Counted from the first letter of the stretch, positions 50,100 through 61,329 are shown. The stretch: 64,000 nucleotides of DNA from Anthopleura xanthogrammica (GCA_964019055.1 OZ025212.1:6697766-6761765); one strand, 5' to 3'. Notes: a model not told the origin generated them from the sequence alone. Numbers and translations: made by a program.

Positions 50100-50466
50100 G
50101 TATACAAACTAAACTATTAAGATAATTTGCCAAATAGAAAATAATATCAGTACTTAACAAATTTCAGCAAGATGTACCATGGTTAATACAAGCAAAAGTA
50201 GTTTACACTAAGGGATGAAAAAAAAAATCCGTGAAATTTAGTGAAAAGGACCGTGTACGACAGACAGCCTGCTCGCAGGCAGCCGTCAGTTATGGGAAAC
50301 TCTGTAAAAACTATTGGAACTAACCACAGATTTCATTATTTAGCAGTGAATGAAAGGATTCGGTTTTTGTAGCTCCCTAGCATTGGTAAAATTAATCTGT
50401 GTTCTGTAAAATTACTGACGTGGGGTTACGACTACTGGAGTAAACCTTGCTCATACTTGAAAATAA

Positions 50467-50509
<43 letters not shown>

Positions 50510-50729
50510 TTTAACTCCTATCACAAAAGCGCAGTAGTCGCGAGTAAATTGGAGAGTATGTTTCAAGCCTATAGGTCTCCAAAGGAATAAATAAGTGTTT
50601 CGCTATCGAATCAAGCGAAGGACTGCCGTTAAACAGTGGTCAGCAAGTACTCGTGTTGGGAGAGGAAGATTATTACAAATTTCTAGGAAAGTATGAGAAT
50701 GCTACACAATTAGAGAAAGAAGTACAACA

Positions 50730-50788
<59 letters not shown>

Positions 50789-51060
50789 TTTTTTTTTTTT
50801 TAAAAACTTTATTTCACAATAATAATGAAAATAGTAAAAAAGACACGAAAATATTAACAGTGATTTTGAAGAATAATAAAGATACTAATGATTTATAGAA
50901 TCTAAAAAAAGGGATTAATACTAAAAAATATCTTTTTACATGTAATATTAAAAGGAAATATATAAATCATGAGGATATATCCTAAGACTATAACATAAAT
51001 CATAGAAAATGTATAAAAATCTTATATATATGGGGGGGGGGGGGGGAAACTAATATAAAA
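50100..51060. other. Intergenic with (TAA)n arrays
   Basis: (TAA)n at 50468-50508 and 50733-50787, a T run at 50788, and a G run at 51031-51046. AATAAA at about 50463 is a distant poly(A) candidate for PEF6. No gene seen. Confidence 0.5.
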
Positions 51061-51071
51061 AGTTCCAGGAC

Positions 51072-51386
51072 CTAAATTTTAGCACGAAATCTATCTAAAT
51101 CAAAGTCTGTTTCTTGAATATTTGTAGTTCTCCTAATTGTTCTAGATCCTCTAAGGCAGAGTAGAGCTGATCGTAGTATCGCAAATGAGACTTTGGATCT
51201 TATCCAAGACATTGTTGTAGCATAGTTCTCTCCTTTCTTTGCTGCGATTAGTTCTGCCAGTCTATTGTGGAATCTTTTACACTCTTCACCCATTCCTCCA
51301 GTAGTTGTAAAGACTAATGGGGTGAAAGTTCCGTGTTCTATATCCATGACTCTTTTGGCGTATGCCCTCTTCTTCTCATTTTCATG
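51072..51386 (-). pseudogene. Retroelement ORF C-terminal fragment
   Basis: A minus-strand frame of about 105 codons running [11 protein letters not shown]...[10 protein letters not shown], then [16 protein letters not shown] and [11 protein letters not shown] recall this tail (EHGSFTPLVFS..GGMG.EC..F..RLA, then LLCLRGSRS) as the C-terminal end of reverse-transcriptase polyproteins common in cnidarian genomes. The upstream part is replaced by the (TAA)n array at 51396, so the fragment is dead. Opposite orientation to the LINE remnant at 51530-52871. Confidence 0.5.
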
Positions 51387-51392
51387 TTGACG

Positions 51393-51395
<3 letters not shown>

Positions 51396-51482
<87 letters not shown>

Positions 51483-51525
51483 TTAATATTAATAATAATA
51501 ATAATAATAATAAAAATAATAATAT
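51396..51525. repeat. (TAA)n array between two retroelement fragments
   Basis: About 130 bp of AAT/ATT triplets separating oppositely oriented retroelement remnants. Confidence 0.9.
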
Positions 51526-51694
51526 TGAACTGCGTCTAATCCGTTTCGCCCTTCCCGTTCTCACATACCTCATGTGGACACTACACTGGTCAGTGATAGA
51601 GCTCAAGAATGTGGACCGTGAAGTTCGGAAAATCTTAGTTACGGGCCTTGAGGAGGGAAACACCCAATGAAATCTACAGCATTGCTTCACTTAC

Positions 51695-51695
51695 C

Positions 51696-51762
<67 letters not shown>
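51695..51762. repeat. (GA)n microsatellite inside the LINE remnant
   Basis: About 66 bp of GA dinucleotides between CTTACCTA and GGAGGAAGAGGGCTG, at the place where an LPRxEGGRGL-type motif is expected. Confidence 0.95.
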
Positions 51763-51765
<3 letters not shown>

Positions 51766-52463
51766 GAAGAGGGCTGCGGAAAGTTGAAGACGAGTACAAG
51801 TCAGTGAAGGTGAAGGCTGAGGTCAAGTTGAATGGTAATGCGGATCCTACCATGCAAATGGTACGGACGTTTGAGGAACACGCAGAGCTTTCCGAGCACC
51901 AGGCCCTAGTGAAAGATGCCTGGCCCTTCAGCTAAGTTTTCCAGAGCCCACTTGTGAGAACACCCAGGGCCAGGTTTTCGCAGCAAAACAGGTGAAGGGA
52001 CAGCTAAGGCAACACTGGAAGTACAATACTGAGGGGTGGTCAAGAACGAAAGATGGCAAGGGAAGCTGTTCAAGGTGAGAGAAGACGGAGAAGACGACGA
52101 AGACCTGAACAGGAAGGGGTGCTTCTTGTGGCTGAAGGAGTGGACCGTAGGGGCATCATTTGTGGTTACAGGAATGTATTAGTTGTATGAACAGCTCTTA
52201 ACTACCAAGCTCTATACCAGAATGAAGACGAAGACGTCCTCGTCTGATGATGTGATGTGTAGGTTATGCAGGAAGTGCCCAGAGAGCACATCCTGGCTGG
52301 TTGCCCAGCTCTGGCACAGAGTAAATACCTTGAGAGGCACGATTGTACTTAGAGCTACTGCGAGACTTGAAGCTGATTGATGAAGTACCAACCCTGGTAT
52401 TCCCCCGTGCAGCCCAAGCCACTGTACGAGAACAGCGATGTCCAGGCATACTGGGAAGTTCCC

Positions 52464-52679
52464 GTGTTTGTTGAGTATAACGAGGTGAGGGCGAACCGGG
52501 TGGACGCCAGAATAGTGAACGACCAGACCAAATCCAGAATCGAGAATCGAGGGAAGAAAGACGAGAAAAAGGTGTTTGTTGAGTATAACGAGGTGTGGGC
52601 GAACCGGGTGGACGCCAGAATAGTGAACGACCAGACCAAATCCAGAATCGAGAATCGAGGGAAGAAAAACGAGAAAAAG
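52464..52679. repeat. 108-bp tandem duplication in the LINE remnant
   Basis: Two units (52464-52571, 52572-52679) differing at a few bases. Each encodes VFVEYNEV.ANRVDARIV...EKK in the same frame. Confidence 0.9.
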
Positions 52680-52879
52680 GTGTTGAAGTACAGTCCCCTA
52701 AGGTGGGAACTCAAGCAGCAGTTCAACGTGCTGGGAGGGTGGTCAATCTCGATGGAAGGGTCTCTTAGAAGACTACTTGGGGCAAAGTGTGAGAATGTCC
52801 TAAAACGAGTGCAGAAATCTATGATTTCTAGTAGCGTGAACATCGCTCGGACTTTTAAAGTAGCCATATAATTACAAGC

Positions 52880-53364
52880 ACAGAATGTAGATTATGAATT
52901 TACAACCATTGATTTCGTGTAGCTTTTATTACAATCCATGATTTTGACATATAATTATTAGTATAGGTCATTATAGTTAACGAGAATTTTTTTTTTTAAA
53001 GATAAAGAATTTATTCCAAGAGAATCTACCACTAGGTACGAACAATAATTTTACATAGTTAGAAGCATATATAAGTTAATATTATAATAAGTGTATATTA
53101 TTATTGTAAGTGAGCGTATTCCGGATATAGTTCATAGGTTACGTTACAACGCCCTATGATCTATTTTTCCCTAAGTTAGCATACTGATGTACAATACTGC
53201 TATATAATATAAATGATAATAATAATAATGATAATAATACTAATAACATTATTAATATTAATAGTGATAATAATAATACTTTATTGTAAACAACAACCTT
53301 ACGAATGTTTTAGAAACGATTGAATTACGTCGTCTTCACATAACATTATAAAGATATACATATG
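52880..53364. other. Intergenic, AT-rich
   Basis: Contains an imperfect (TAA)n at 53210-53285. No gene seen. Confidence 0.5.
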
Positions 53365-53700
53365 TTGTTATATGATTATCAATGAAATACCTATATTTCT
53401 CTATTTCTAAAATTTGATATTTTCACATGTGAAGATAACATGTTATTTTCACATGTGAAAATATCGTCACTATGGTTACCTACTTCTTATAACAGAAAAA
53501 AGCTCGAAAAAGCTTTCTTTTCTTTTTCATTGATAATTATATAATAAACAGAATATTACATGGTCGCTTGGAGATACGAATCTTATCTTCTCGTGTTGAA
53601 AGTCTCTAACTCGTTCGCTGCGCTCACTCGTGAGAGATCTTTTCGACGCTCGAAGATAAAATTTGTATCTCCGGGCGCCCATGTAATATCCTCTATATAT
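53365..53700. mobile_element. ATTATCAATGAAATACC fold-back family, complete short copy
   Basis: ATTATCAATGAAATACC... is inverted as TTTTTCATTGATAATTAT near 53520, enclosing the TTTTCACATGTGAAAATA double palindrome. A long hairpin follows (ATTACATGG.CGCTTGGAGATACGAA paired with TTTGTATCTCCGGGCGCCCATGTAAT) ending TCCTCTATATA. Related copies: 56822-57390, 58507-59523, 61061-61325, 32783-32935. Confidence 0.7.
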
Positions 53701-53869
53701 TTCATATGAATAATATAATATGGATGTGTATAGAAATGTGTTGAATTCATTTTGAATAAAACTGTCGTTAAAAAATTCTGTACGACATTTCACCATAGCA
53801 TACTTTTACTAAAAAAAATATCATAGCTTTCTTAATTCTCAGATACACGACGTAACAGTGAATTACGGT

Positions 53870-54180
53870 ATTATTTCAGCAGCCAAAAAAGGAAATTAAC
53901 CCGGGGGGGGGGGGGGGGGTAATCCCTATAATGGACTATACGGGGATTCTCCGCCCGAAAGGGGTACGTTTTCCAGGCCGCAGGTATAGAAAAGGGGTGG
54001 GAATTTGTGAATTTTGTTATTAAGAGGGGTAGCTTTTCTTCAAAAGTATATGAAAGGGGTACCTTTTCAGGCAAAAAAGTATATAGAAGGGGTAACTTTT
54101 CGCTGAAATTTGGTATATCAAAGGGTAAGGGGTCGAGAAACGACCGTATGAAACGACCCGAAGTACCCCCCCCCCCCTTC
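53870..54180. repeat. G-rich degenerate tandem repeat
   Basis: Starts with about 15 G, then four diverged units around 'AAAGTATATGAAAGGGGTA.CTTTTC' (near 53975, 54030, 54065, 54100), and ends in a C run. It resembles degenerate minisatellite-like ends of coral mobile elements (recollection). No gene. Confidence 0.5.
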
Positions 54181-54841
54181 ATTTTCATTAGATTCGGCAT
54201 ATGTGAACTTCGACATCTAAACCGGGCCTAAAAATCTCGATTTTAAAAAACTCAATTTTCCCGCTTCTAAACCGGGCCTTAATTACAAATATAATACGAG
54301 TAACATCAATAAAATAAATCAGACGTATAAATCTTTTTACTTTTACAATATTGCACCGTGTATCTGAGCCTTTAACTTTATTCACAGACTCATTGTGTAG
54401 AGCTACTGTTCGCTTTGATGGGTGTGTTATTGCGGTTCTAGTGCTCACTTAGTAGCTTAGGTCTCTCTCTTTGGCTTAACTAACTAATATCGAAGCTCAA
54501 ATTCATACTTGTGAAAATGATCAAATATCATGATCTGAAATGTACACATGATATTATAACAGTCAACATGAATGCCCGGATGCTTAGCTATAAGTCAACT
54601 ACTGCCAAAATTATTGAAAGAACAGAGAAAATAATTAATATTGTCGTCAGTAAACGTTATCCTATACTAATCTTTCCCGGCCTTCTTCACTCAAAATTCC
54701 TGAGTCAAAGATTTCCAAATTTCTTTACTAAGGCAATTTTTAAACCAAAAAGAAAATAACTGAAATACATAGTTTGGGATCTCAGGTTTGTTTAAGCGTT
54801 CGTTGGGCCACATAAGCAGAGAGAGACTCGGAGAGAACGAA

Positions 54842-57800
54842 ATGAGGTTTCGTAATGATCTCCTTTTTATTATGTTATTTTCTGGATTTTCTGGCTTCTC
54901 AAGAGAAGATCTACTGATGAATCCTGACAGAGGGCTTGAAGAGAAAACAGGATTATTTTCCAGCATTCAAGGTTTGATTTCATCTAATTTTATTTTTGTT
55001 TTATTGTGTGTTTTTTTTTTTTATGGAATAGGAGTGCGTAATTAACTGGCGTACCATGCACAGAGTTCCTTTTAGGGTTCTTTAACTGAGGTCTTAGAAA
55101 AACACAGTTTTTGAAGCTCCAACAACCCATCTTTAGAACCTTATTTTCCAGGATCCGAGGCTTGATTAATTTTTATTACATCTGATTTTGTCTTTTCTGG
55201 AGTAAGAATGCTTATTCTCGTCCGGGTTAACTGATGTACCTAAAAATATCTATATCTTATTCGTTGATTAACATTCTTTATGAGACATGTATAAAATCTT
55301 GTACCCAAAAGCAGTTTATCACAAAGTTTTTCCTTTAGGCCATTAGAAACTCGATCAAAATTTTCTCAAACCAAAATCAGTTTGCCAATAGACCTTTTTA
55401 GCTTCGTATGCAAATTGCCCATTTCAGACCACATGACATTCCCTTGAGAAATTAACACATGAAAGAATCAGCTCCCAAGAGTGGCATCACGTGGTCTGAA
55501 ATGGGCACAACAAACAACGAAGCTGAAAAGGTCTATTTTAACGCGTAAATTGAACTAGTGTGTGGCGTGCGAGAAAAACTGAACTTTAATCAAAAGCGCA
55601 AGTTTTCATTTTACGTAACGTGATTTTCCGTTAAAACTTGCGTGATCGTGTTCCAGAACCTCCCGGCCCTCCTCTCGATTACGCCCGATTATTTTATTAC
55701 TTTCATAGTGCTTTAAAAATTTCAGGAAAAAAAAATCACGAAAATTTCAAATTTCAAACATTTTACTCCATTTCGTAGCCAGTGAGCTGACAGGTTGAAC
55801 AGTTATTTACTATGTAAACAAAGGTTAACAGTAGACACATCAGCTGGGAAAGATAGGACTTTTCACACGCTAACTTCACCGGCTGAAAAGCAAAACACCT
55901 GTGCCGCATTACAGACTTTTGTTTTTCTTCGAACTTCACAAAAACTTGAAAATTAATTTTCGCATCGATCAGTGTTTGAAAAAAAAAAATTCTTCTGTCA
56001 GTCTGGCGGTGAAAGTGACCGGAGAAAATATACAGGCAATTTTTTGATTCATGCTAATTCTCTGATGTTTGTAATACACTTAGATCTCTGGATAAACGCC
56101 CAGTTAAATTTTTTTTAGCAGCGAGTACAAACTAGAATCTGAAGCCGAATTTAGGAGCCAAAACAGGTTGCGAAAAACCTTTTTGTTTTTTGTAAGCTAG
56201 TGTCGGTGACATTTTAAGTTCCTTAATCTTTTTAGTTTGAAATCTTTGTACCAATTGTTGATGGTATATTTGACAGCAAATTTAACAAAGGAAAATTAAA
56301 AAAAGCCTTTAAGCAAGCAAAACGAAGAAGATAAGGGAAAATATATTAATGTTTATTTAGATTTCAGGACATGTGGACTTTCGGACTGTGTTAAATAAGT
56401 TTTTTTTTTGACGTTTTGTTGGTATAGTGTTTTGTGTGTACTAGATTCTAGAATTGACAAAATAAACGGTAAACGACAGCTGATCATAGTGCCTTAAAGA
56501 TGTTTTGGATTCTTCTACTTCTTAAACCACAGGTAGCCCAAGGGTAGAGTTAGTGGATTGTGACGTCAATAGATTTAACAAATGAGCGATTGAAATTTCA
56601 TGTAGTTTGAAAACTGATATGGTTTCAGGAGGACTTTTGAAAATTGCTATAAGATTTTGAATAAATTTTCTATAACGAACGTTGTTTGGTATCAGTTGAG
56701 GAACATTATGGTAACGCCGTCATGTTGGTATGGAATTGTGTTTTTGAGGGGTTTTCAGCCGTTTGAGAATTTGCCTTGCTCTCCGGCCCAATATATATAT
56801 TGTGGGAAGAATCATATCGCAATTTATTATATAATTATCAATGAAATACCTATATTTCTTTATTTCAAAAACTTGATATTTTCTACAGTGCGCGCTCTGT
56901 CTCTTTCTTGTTAGGTTCGTTTAGATTTGTTTATATACGTAGATCGTATTGTTTCTCTGTTTGGTCCTTATATTCGTAAAACGCATATCGCGCGCGCTTA
57001 TAGTCTTTAAATAATTTGAATCGTTGTAAGACCTACTTTTCGCCCTGATGATGCACTAGAAGTGCGAAAGCTCGGTATTATATTAAAAAATAGTGGAAGA
57101 AACAAACGTAAACAATATGGTTATTCCCACTTACAATAACATTTTAGACATCGTCACTATGGTTACATATACTTCTTATAGCAGAAAAAAGCTCGAAAAA
57201 TCTTTCTTTTCTTTTTCATTGATAATTATAGAATAAACAGAATATTTCATGGGCGCTTGGAGATACGAATTTTATCTTCTCGTGTTGAAAATCTCTAACT
57301 CGTTCGCTGCGTTCACTCGTGAGAGATCTTTTCAACACTCGAAGATAAAATTCGTATCTCCGCGCGCCCATGTAATATCCTCTATATAAGTATTCCTGAG
57401 AGCAATTTCACATGAAATTTCAATCGCTCACTCGTTATCTGATGACGTCACAACTCGCTAAATCTACGCTTGGGTTACCTGTGTTTAAATAGAATTTAAT
57501 AGTGTTCTTAATTCATGACCAATTCTAGATTACGCAATAAGTTTGGTATTCAAGACTGTTGAAGTGTCCAATGCTTTTCGATGTGTGTCAGAATGTCTCA
57601 AGGAACCAACCTGTCAATCAGTCAACTTTGATACCACAGGATATCCCAAACACCTTTGCGAGCTCAGTCAACATTCCTTTGATTGTAATCCTGCACCCAA
57701 AGACCCAAGGCCTGGTTTCATACATTACTTTCCTGCTAGGGTAAGTGAATAAAAATCAAATGTTTCGAAACCTTTGTGATGCTGGTGTTAATTCTGGGGT

Positions 57801-60735
57801 CCCGAGTACGACTCATAGACTCGTTTGTTACGTCTCTCTTCCTGTATTCGAAAGGGTTTCCCGCGGGTTCTTTGGTTTTCCAATTCCAATTTGATCTGCA
57901 TATGAGTTATCCGTGCCCTGACATTGATCAGTACAAAGGTTGTTGCAAAGTATCGATAAATTTTTCAGATATTTTTTTTCATAGTTTTGGCAGCCTTCAT
58001 CTGATAACCCATGTAGCACCGTGACGTGCATGAATGGAGCGACCTGTGAACCTGCATGTGATGAACAAGGCTTTCGATGTAAATGTGGGGCATTCAACAA
58101 AGGTCAATACTGCCAGTTATGGACAGGTAGGTCGAAAAATCTAATGAATCAATATGTTTTATCTTATATGGTTACCTTAGCAGCACTCTGTCGAAATCAT
58201 AGTTTGTTGCCATGGTAACAAAATTCTTCCTCTCATAGTTTACAACCTTATACACAAAATGTCTTCATTCATTCTTTTCAAAGCACAGTTGTTTTGCTTT
58301 ATGTCAGTTACAAGGTACTTCTCCGTTACCTAGGTAGCAAAATGGTTGTTACCATGCCAACTTAATTTTCTTTTATTGATAATAGAACCTTTTTGAATAT
58401 GGCGTCTATGACGTCAAACGAGGAGAATAAGAATGTCCCGGATGTCGAAACCCAATGTTTTCCACTAGCAGCATCCGGGACTGGAATGCACCGGATTTCA
58501 AAACACATAGAGGATATTACATGGGCGCGCGGAGATACGGATTTTATCTTCGAGTGTTGAAAAGATCTCACGAGTGAGCGCAGCGAACGAGTGAGATCTT
58601 TTCAATACGAGAAGATAAAATTCGTATCTCCAAACGACCATGTAATATTCTGTTTATCATATAATTATCCATGAAAGCAAATTTATCTTTTATACTTTTA
58701 TTTACCTGCCATAAAAAGAGGTACAAGTAAACAAAATACTCAATGTTTGTAGACTCAGTTTCTATTCAAGGTTGCATCGGAAAAACTGATAAAAAATAGA
58801 GTTTTTAATTGTGAAATAGTCCTCAACTTGAGTACAAAATTCATGTAAAACTATTAAATGAACTTAAAATAGTCTGTAAAAGAGTAAACTGCTCTGAAGC
58901 TTAATGCTTACTCAGTCTCTTGACTCAGTGCTATCCGATGAATCGATGATTCGTCGATATTTCTTGACGGACTTGACGCTGCTGCTTGAACTTTGTGTTG
59001 AAGCCGCTGATGGTGAGGATGCCAGGTTGATGTTAAAAGTGGCTCCAGTGATGGTGTTGCCGTAGAACATAGTTTGAAGCTGGTTTTCATTCACGGACGA
59101 GTAGGTGGACGAACTTGAAGCTTGACAAATTCATTGTGTTCTTCGAGTAAATACGCTCTCACTGTCTTCAAGTCATAGAGTGTCTTCTTTTTCGTGTTCT
59201 CATTTTCTTGATTTGAAATGAGATTATCTACATCCATCTCTGTAATGCTAGCAAATCGTCTTTGCTGTGGTTCAGGGACTTCGATTTCCCATGAAGGAAG
59301 TTTTCTATCCGACAAATTCACGCTACTAGAAGCCATAATGAATGAAGTAAAACCTGAAAATCTGATGAATGAAAATCGCAAAGCTGCCCTGAAGGGCACT
59401 CAAGGTGTAACCATGGTAACGATCTTTTCACTAGTGAAAATAACATGTTATTTTCACTAGTGAAAATAACAAGTTTACGAAAGTGAGAAATATAGGTATT
59501 TCATGGATAATTATATGATAAAACTCATTATCACTCATATCCGGAACATCCTCAAACTTCTCTTTTGACGTCATAGACGCCATATATTCGAAAAAGGTCT
59601 ATAAATCGTTTTACTTTGGACATAAGGTGATTATTAATGACTCCTCTATGAAATTGGAATTGTCTATCAAGGTTATGGTACTGCTGGTGACGCACTTTTT
59701 TTTCTTTTCCACATCTTGTTAGTTGAGGTGTCATCTTGTATGGACATTTTTAGCAAGACAAGGTAACGAATGTCGTTCCTAGGCCTGTAATGGTTTTCTG
59801 ATGGCTGACATGTTGGATGGCAGGAACAATGACATATTGTTTCTTGAGAAAGAATTAGAAAAATTAATTAGACTAGGTTTAATCAAATTAATTAAAATTA
59901 CTTACGGAATATTCTCTTTCTTGCACTGTCCTCCAACATGGCTTCTATCACGTGCTCAAACTTCTGATTGCGGGGACCTTATTTAAGGCATGCGCATGCA
60001 TGCACGAACAAGTTCTAACAGTAATGACTTTATATACTATTCGTTAATAGCTATCGTACGGACATGGCCTACACGTACATGATCGACAACAAGCAAACAG
60101 ATATCTATTGTCATTTGTCAAGTGATCTGTGTGGAAGTAGGGGATGGACGCTGGCCATGAAGATTGACGGCTCAAAGGTACATCTACAAATTTATCGTCA
60201 TTTTTTAAAATCTGAACTGATTACAAGGATATTTCTACTGTCTGTTTTTCACCAGGACACATTCGCTTTCCGTTCAGCCTTGTGGTCCAACAAGAACGCG
60301 TATGGACTATCAGCAGGTAAAACCGGTTTTGACAGTCACGAGACCAAGATGTCCAGCTACTGGGCTATGCCTTTCCAGAGCTTGTGTGTTGGTATGAAAG
60401 TCGGGAACAACTTGAACTGGGCTCTCATTCCTTATCCGGCTTCTTCCTTGTATGACGTCATTGCGGATGGAAGTCTACGCTCTTTCTCTATTGGTCGAAA
60501 CAAATGGATGACTCTGATTGGTAGATCCTCTTTACAATATAATTGTAATGCTGAAGGCTTTAATTGTTTAAACACTGTCCGGATAGGTATCATGGCGAAC
60601 GATCAAAATGACTGCACTTCATCAGATAGTGCGATTGGTTTTGGTATTGCTTTGCGCGGATTGAGTTGTGGGAATAAATGTACGGCAACTTGCAGCAATG
60701 GGGAAATAGATATTATTAGTTTGGATACATTTTAA
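54842..60735 (+). CDS. PEF7: secreted PAN-EGF-fibrinogen-like protein, altered C terminus
   Basis: Exons 54842-54971 (signal peptide MRFRNDLLFIMLFSGFSGFS), 57529-57740 (PAN-like, FRCVSECLKEPTCQ), 57985-58126 (EGF-like, FWQPSSDNPC), 59723-59762 (SCMDIFSKTR), 60051-60177, 60256-60735. About 376 residues. Exon 2 and the signal peptide are the most divergent of the family, yet exon 5 is almost identical to the rest. In exon 6 a one-base deletion near 60720 shifts the frame before the conserved FGYILIK end, so the protein ends ISLDTF; the old frame and its TAA still exist just downstream. The cysteine-containing core is kept, so it may still fold. Introns contain large fold-back elements, including the Crypton-like remnant in intron 3. 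Three copies of the 3' UTR motif follow. Confidence 0.8.
55387..55538. mobile_element. Fold-back MITE in PEF7 intron 1
   Basis: AATAGACCTTTTTAGCTTCG and GCCCATTTCAGACCACATGA pair with TCACGTGGTCTGAAATGGGC and GAAGCTGAAAAGGTCTATT. 152 bp. Confidence 0.7.
56522..57488. mobile_element. TIR element in PEF7 intron 1 with nested fold-back copy
   Basis: ~80-bp inverted ends: TTAAACCACAGGTAGCCCAA...GAGCGATTGAAATTTCATGT and the mirrored end at 57407-57488. Its CACAGGTAGCCCAA end resembles the inner edge of the large transposon's inverted repeat. A copy of the ATTATCAATGAAATACC family (56822-57390) sits within. Confidence 0.65.
56822..57390. mobile_element. ATTATCAATGAAATACC fold-back family, interrupted copy
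   Basis: The left part (ATTATCAATGAAATACC, 56836) and right part (CACTATGGTTACATATACTT onward, 57156; hairpin 57240-57385) are separated by about 270 bp of unrelated sequence replacing the double palindrome. Confidence 0.6.
57775..57930 (+). mobile_element. tRNA-derived SINE fragment in PEF7 intron 2
   Basis: Decayed relative of the SINEs near PEF3 and PEF6: TTCTGGGGTC, GACTCGTTTGTTACGTCTCT, GGGTTCTTTGGTTTTCC. Starts about 35 bp after exon 2. Confidence 0.5.
58507..59523. mobile_element. ATTATCAATGAAATACC family, long copy carrying Crypton-like remnants (PEF7 intron 3)
   Basis: The hairpin end (GAGGATATTACATGGGCGCG at 58507) is followed by ATAATTATCCATGAAA. After ~720 bp of internal sequence comes the double palindrome TTTTCACTAGTGAAAATAAC (59424 onward) and TATTTCATGGATAATTATAT. 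It is the only copy with coding-like internal sequence, so it may represent the parent form of the short copies. Confidence 0.65.
58912..59336 (-). pseudogene. Crypton-like recombinase remnant (N- and C-terminal pieces)
   Basis: From 59336 (MASSSVNLSDRKLPSWEIEV) the frame runs through QRRFASITEMDVDNLI, ENTKKKTLYDLKTVRAYLLE. This matches my memory of the N-terminal SAM-like DNA-binding region of animal Crypton/DUF3504 tyrosine-recombinase proteins ('RFASVTEEE...KNTKKAT...FREYL'). After 59093 the other frame gives MFYGNTITGATFNINL and a Ser-rich tail with KKYRRIIDSSDS, like the C-terminal tail of such proteins. The catalytic middle (Arg...His-X-X-Arg...Tyr) is absent, so this is an internally deleted, non-autonomous derivative. 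Identification is by eye. Confidence 0.5.
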
Positions 60736-60753
60736 TCAAGTAAGCAATTAAAA

Positions 60754-60942
60754 GTGCGGGCTTCCTGTTTCTCTTGTAGACGGTAGCCTGTGTGCATTCG
60801 AATGTAACTGTAGTTAAGCCCACCGTATTAACAAGCGTTAAAGTCAGGCTGCACGCAGGCTAGTAGACTGCCACATTCTTACAGGTGCGGGCTTCCTGTG
60901 TCGTTTGTTGTGCCGCGCGTCGTAAGGGTGCGGGCTTCCTGT
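60754..60942 (+). repeat. Three copies of the GTGCGGGCTTCCTGT motif after PEF7
   Basis: At 60754-60768, 60885-60899 and 60928-60942. Between the first two lies a small inverted repeat (AGCCTGTGTGCA / TGCACGCAGGCT). Confidence 0.7.
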
Positions 60943-61060
60943 GTCACTTGTGAACGACTTCTTAATAACCCTTTTATAGCCTATAGTCCTTGATAACTTG
61001 CTCTAATTAGTTTAAAACTTATTATTTCTAATCAGAATTTACCCAATTTCTCAAAGATAT

Positions 61061-61325
61061 ATAGAGGATATTACATGGGTGCACGGAGATATGAATTTTA
61101 TCTTCGAGTGTTGAAAAGATCTTCAACAGGAGAAGATAAAATTCCTATCACCTAGCCCCCATGTAATATTCTGTTGATCATATAATTATCAATGAAAAAG
61201 AAAAGAAAGCTTTTTCGAGCTTTTTTCTAGCATGTAACCATAGTGATGATATTTTCACATGTGAAAATAGCAAATTTTCGAAATATAGAAATATAGGTAT
61301 TTCATTGATAATCATATAAGAAAAT
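61061..61325. mobile_element. ATTATCAATGAAATACC fold-back family, reversed copy after PEF7
   Basis: Starts ATAGAGGATATTACATGG with a shortened hairpin, then ATAATTATCAATGAAAAAGA. Reverse landmarks AACCATAGTGATGATATTTT and TATTTTCACATGTGAAAATA follow, ending GGTATTTCATTGATAATC. Confidence 0.7.
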
Positions 61326-61329
61326 CAGT

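Larger units (their letters stand above)
51530..52871 (+). pseudogene. Decayed non-LTR retrotransposon (C-terminal half)
   Basis: Frames shift repeatedly but a retroelement tail can be followed. RFALPVLTYLMWTLHWSVIELKNVD resembles the thumb side of LINE reverse transcriptases. YLPR, then GGRGLRKVEDEYKSVKVKA follow, split by a (GA)n microsatellite. MCRLCRKCPES (zinc-knuckle-like) comes next. Then WYSPVQPKPLYE, NRVDARIVNDQTKS, LKYSPLRWELKQQ and NIARTFKVAI end at 52871. The order (RT, Cys motif, endonuclease-like region) suggests an R2/NeSL-type element with C-terminal restriction-like endonuclease; the family assignment is from memory. A 108-bp in-frame tandem duplication lies in the last part. 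Stops and frameshifts make it inactive. Confidence 0.6.

Noticed and set aside
52355..52867. 170-codon minus-strand frame
   Set aside because: Antisense shadow of the LINE remnant, whose plus-strand frame has recognisable family motifs.
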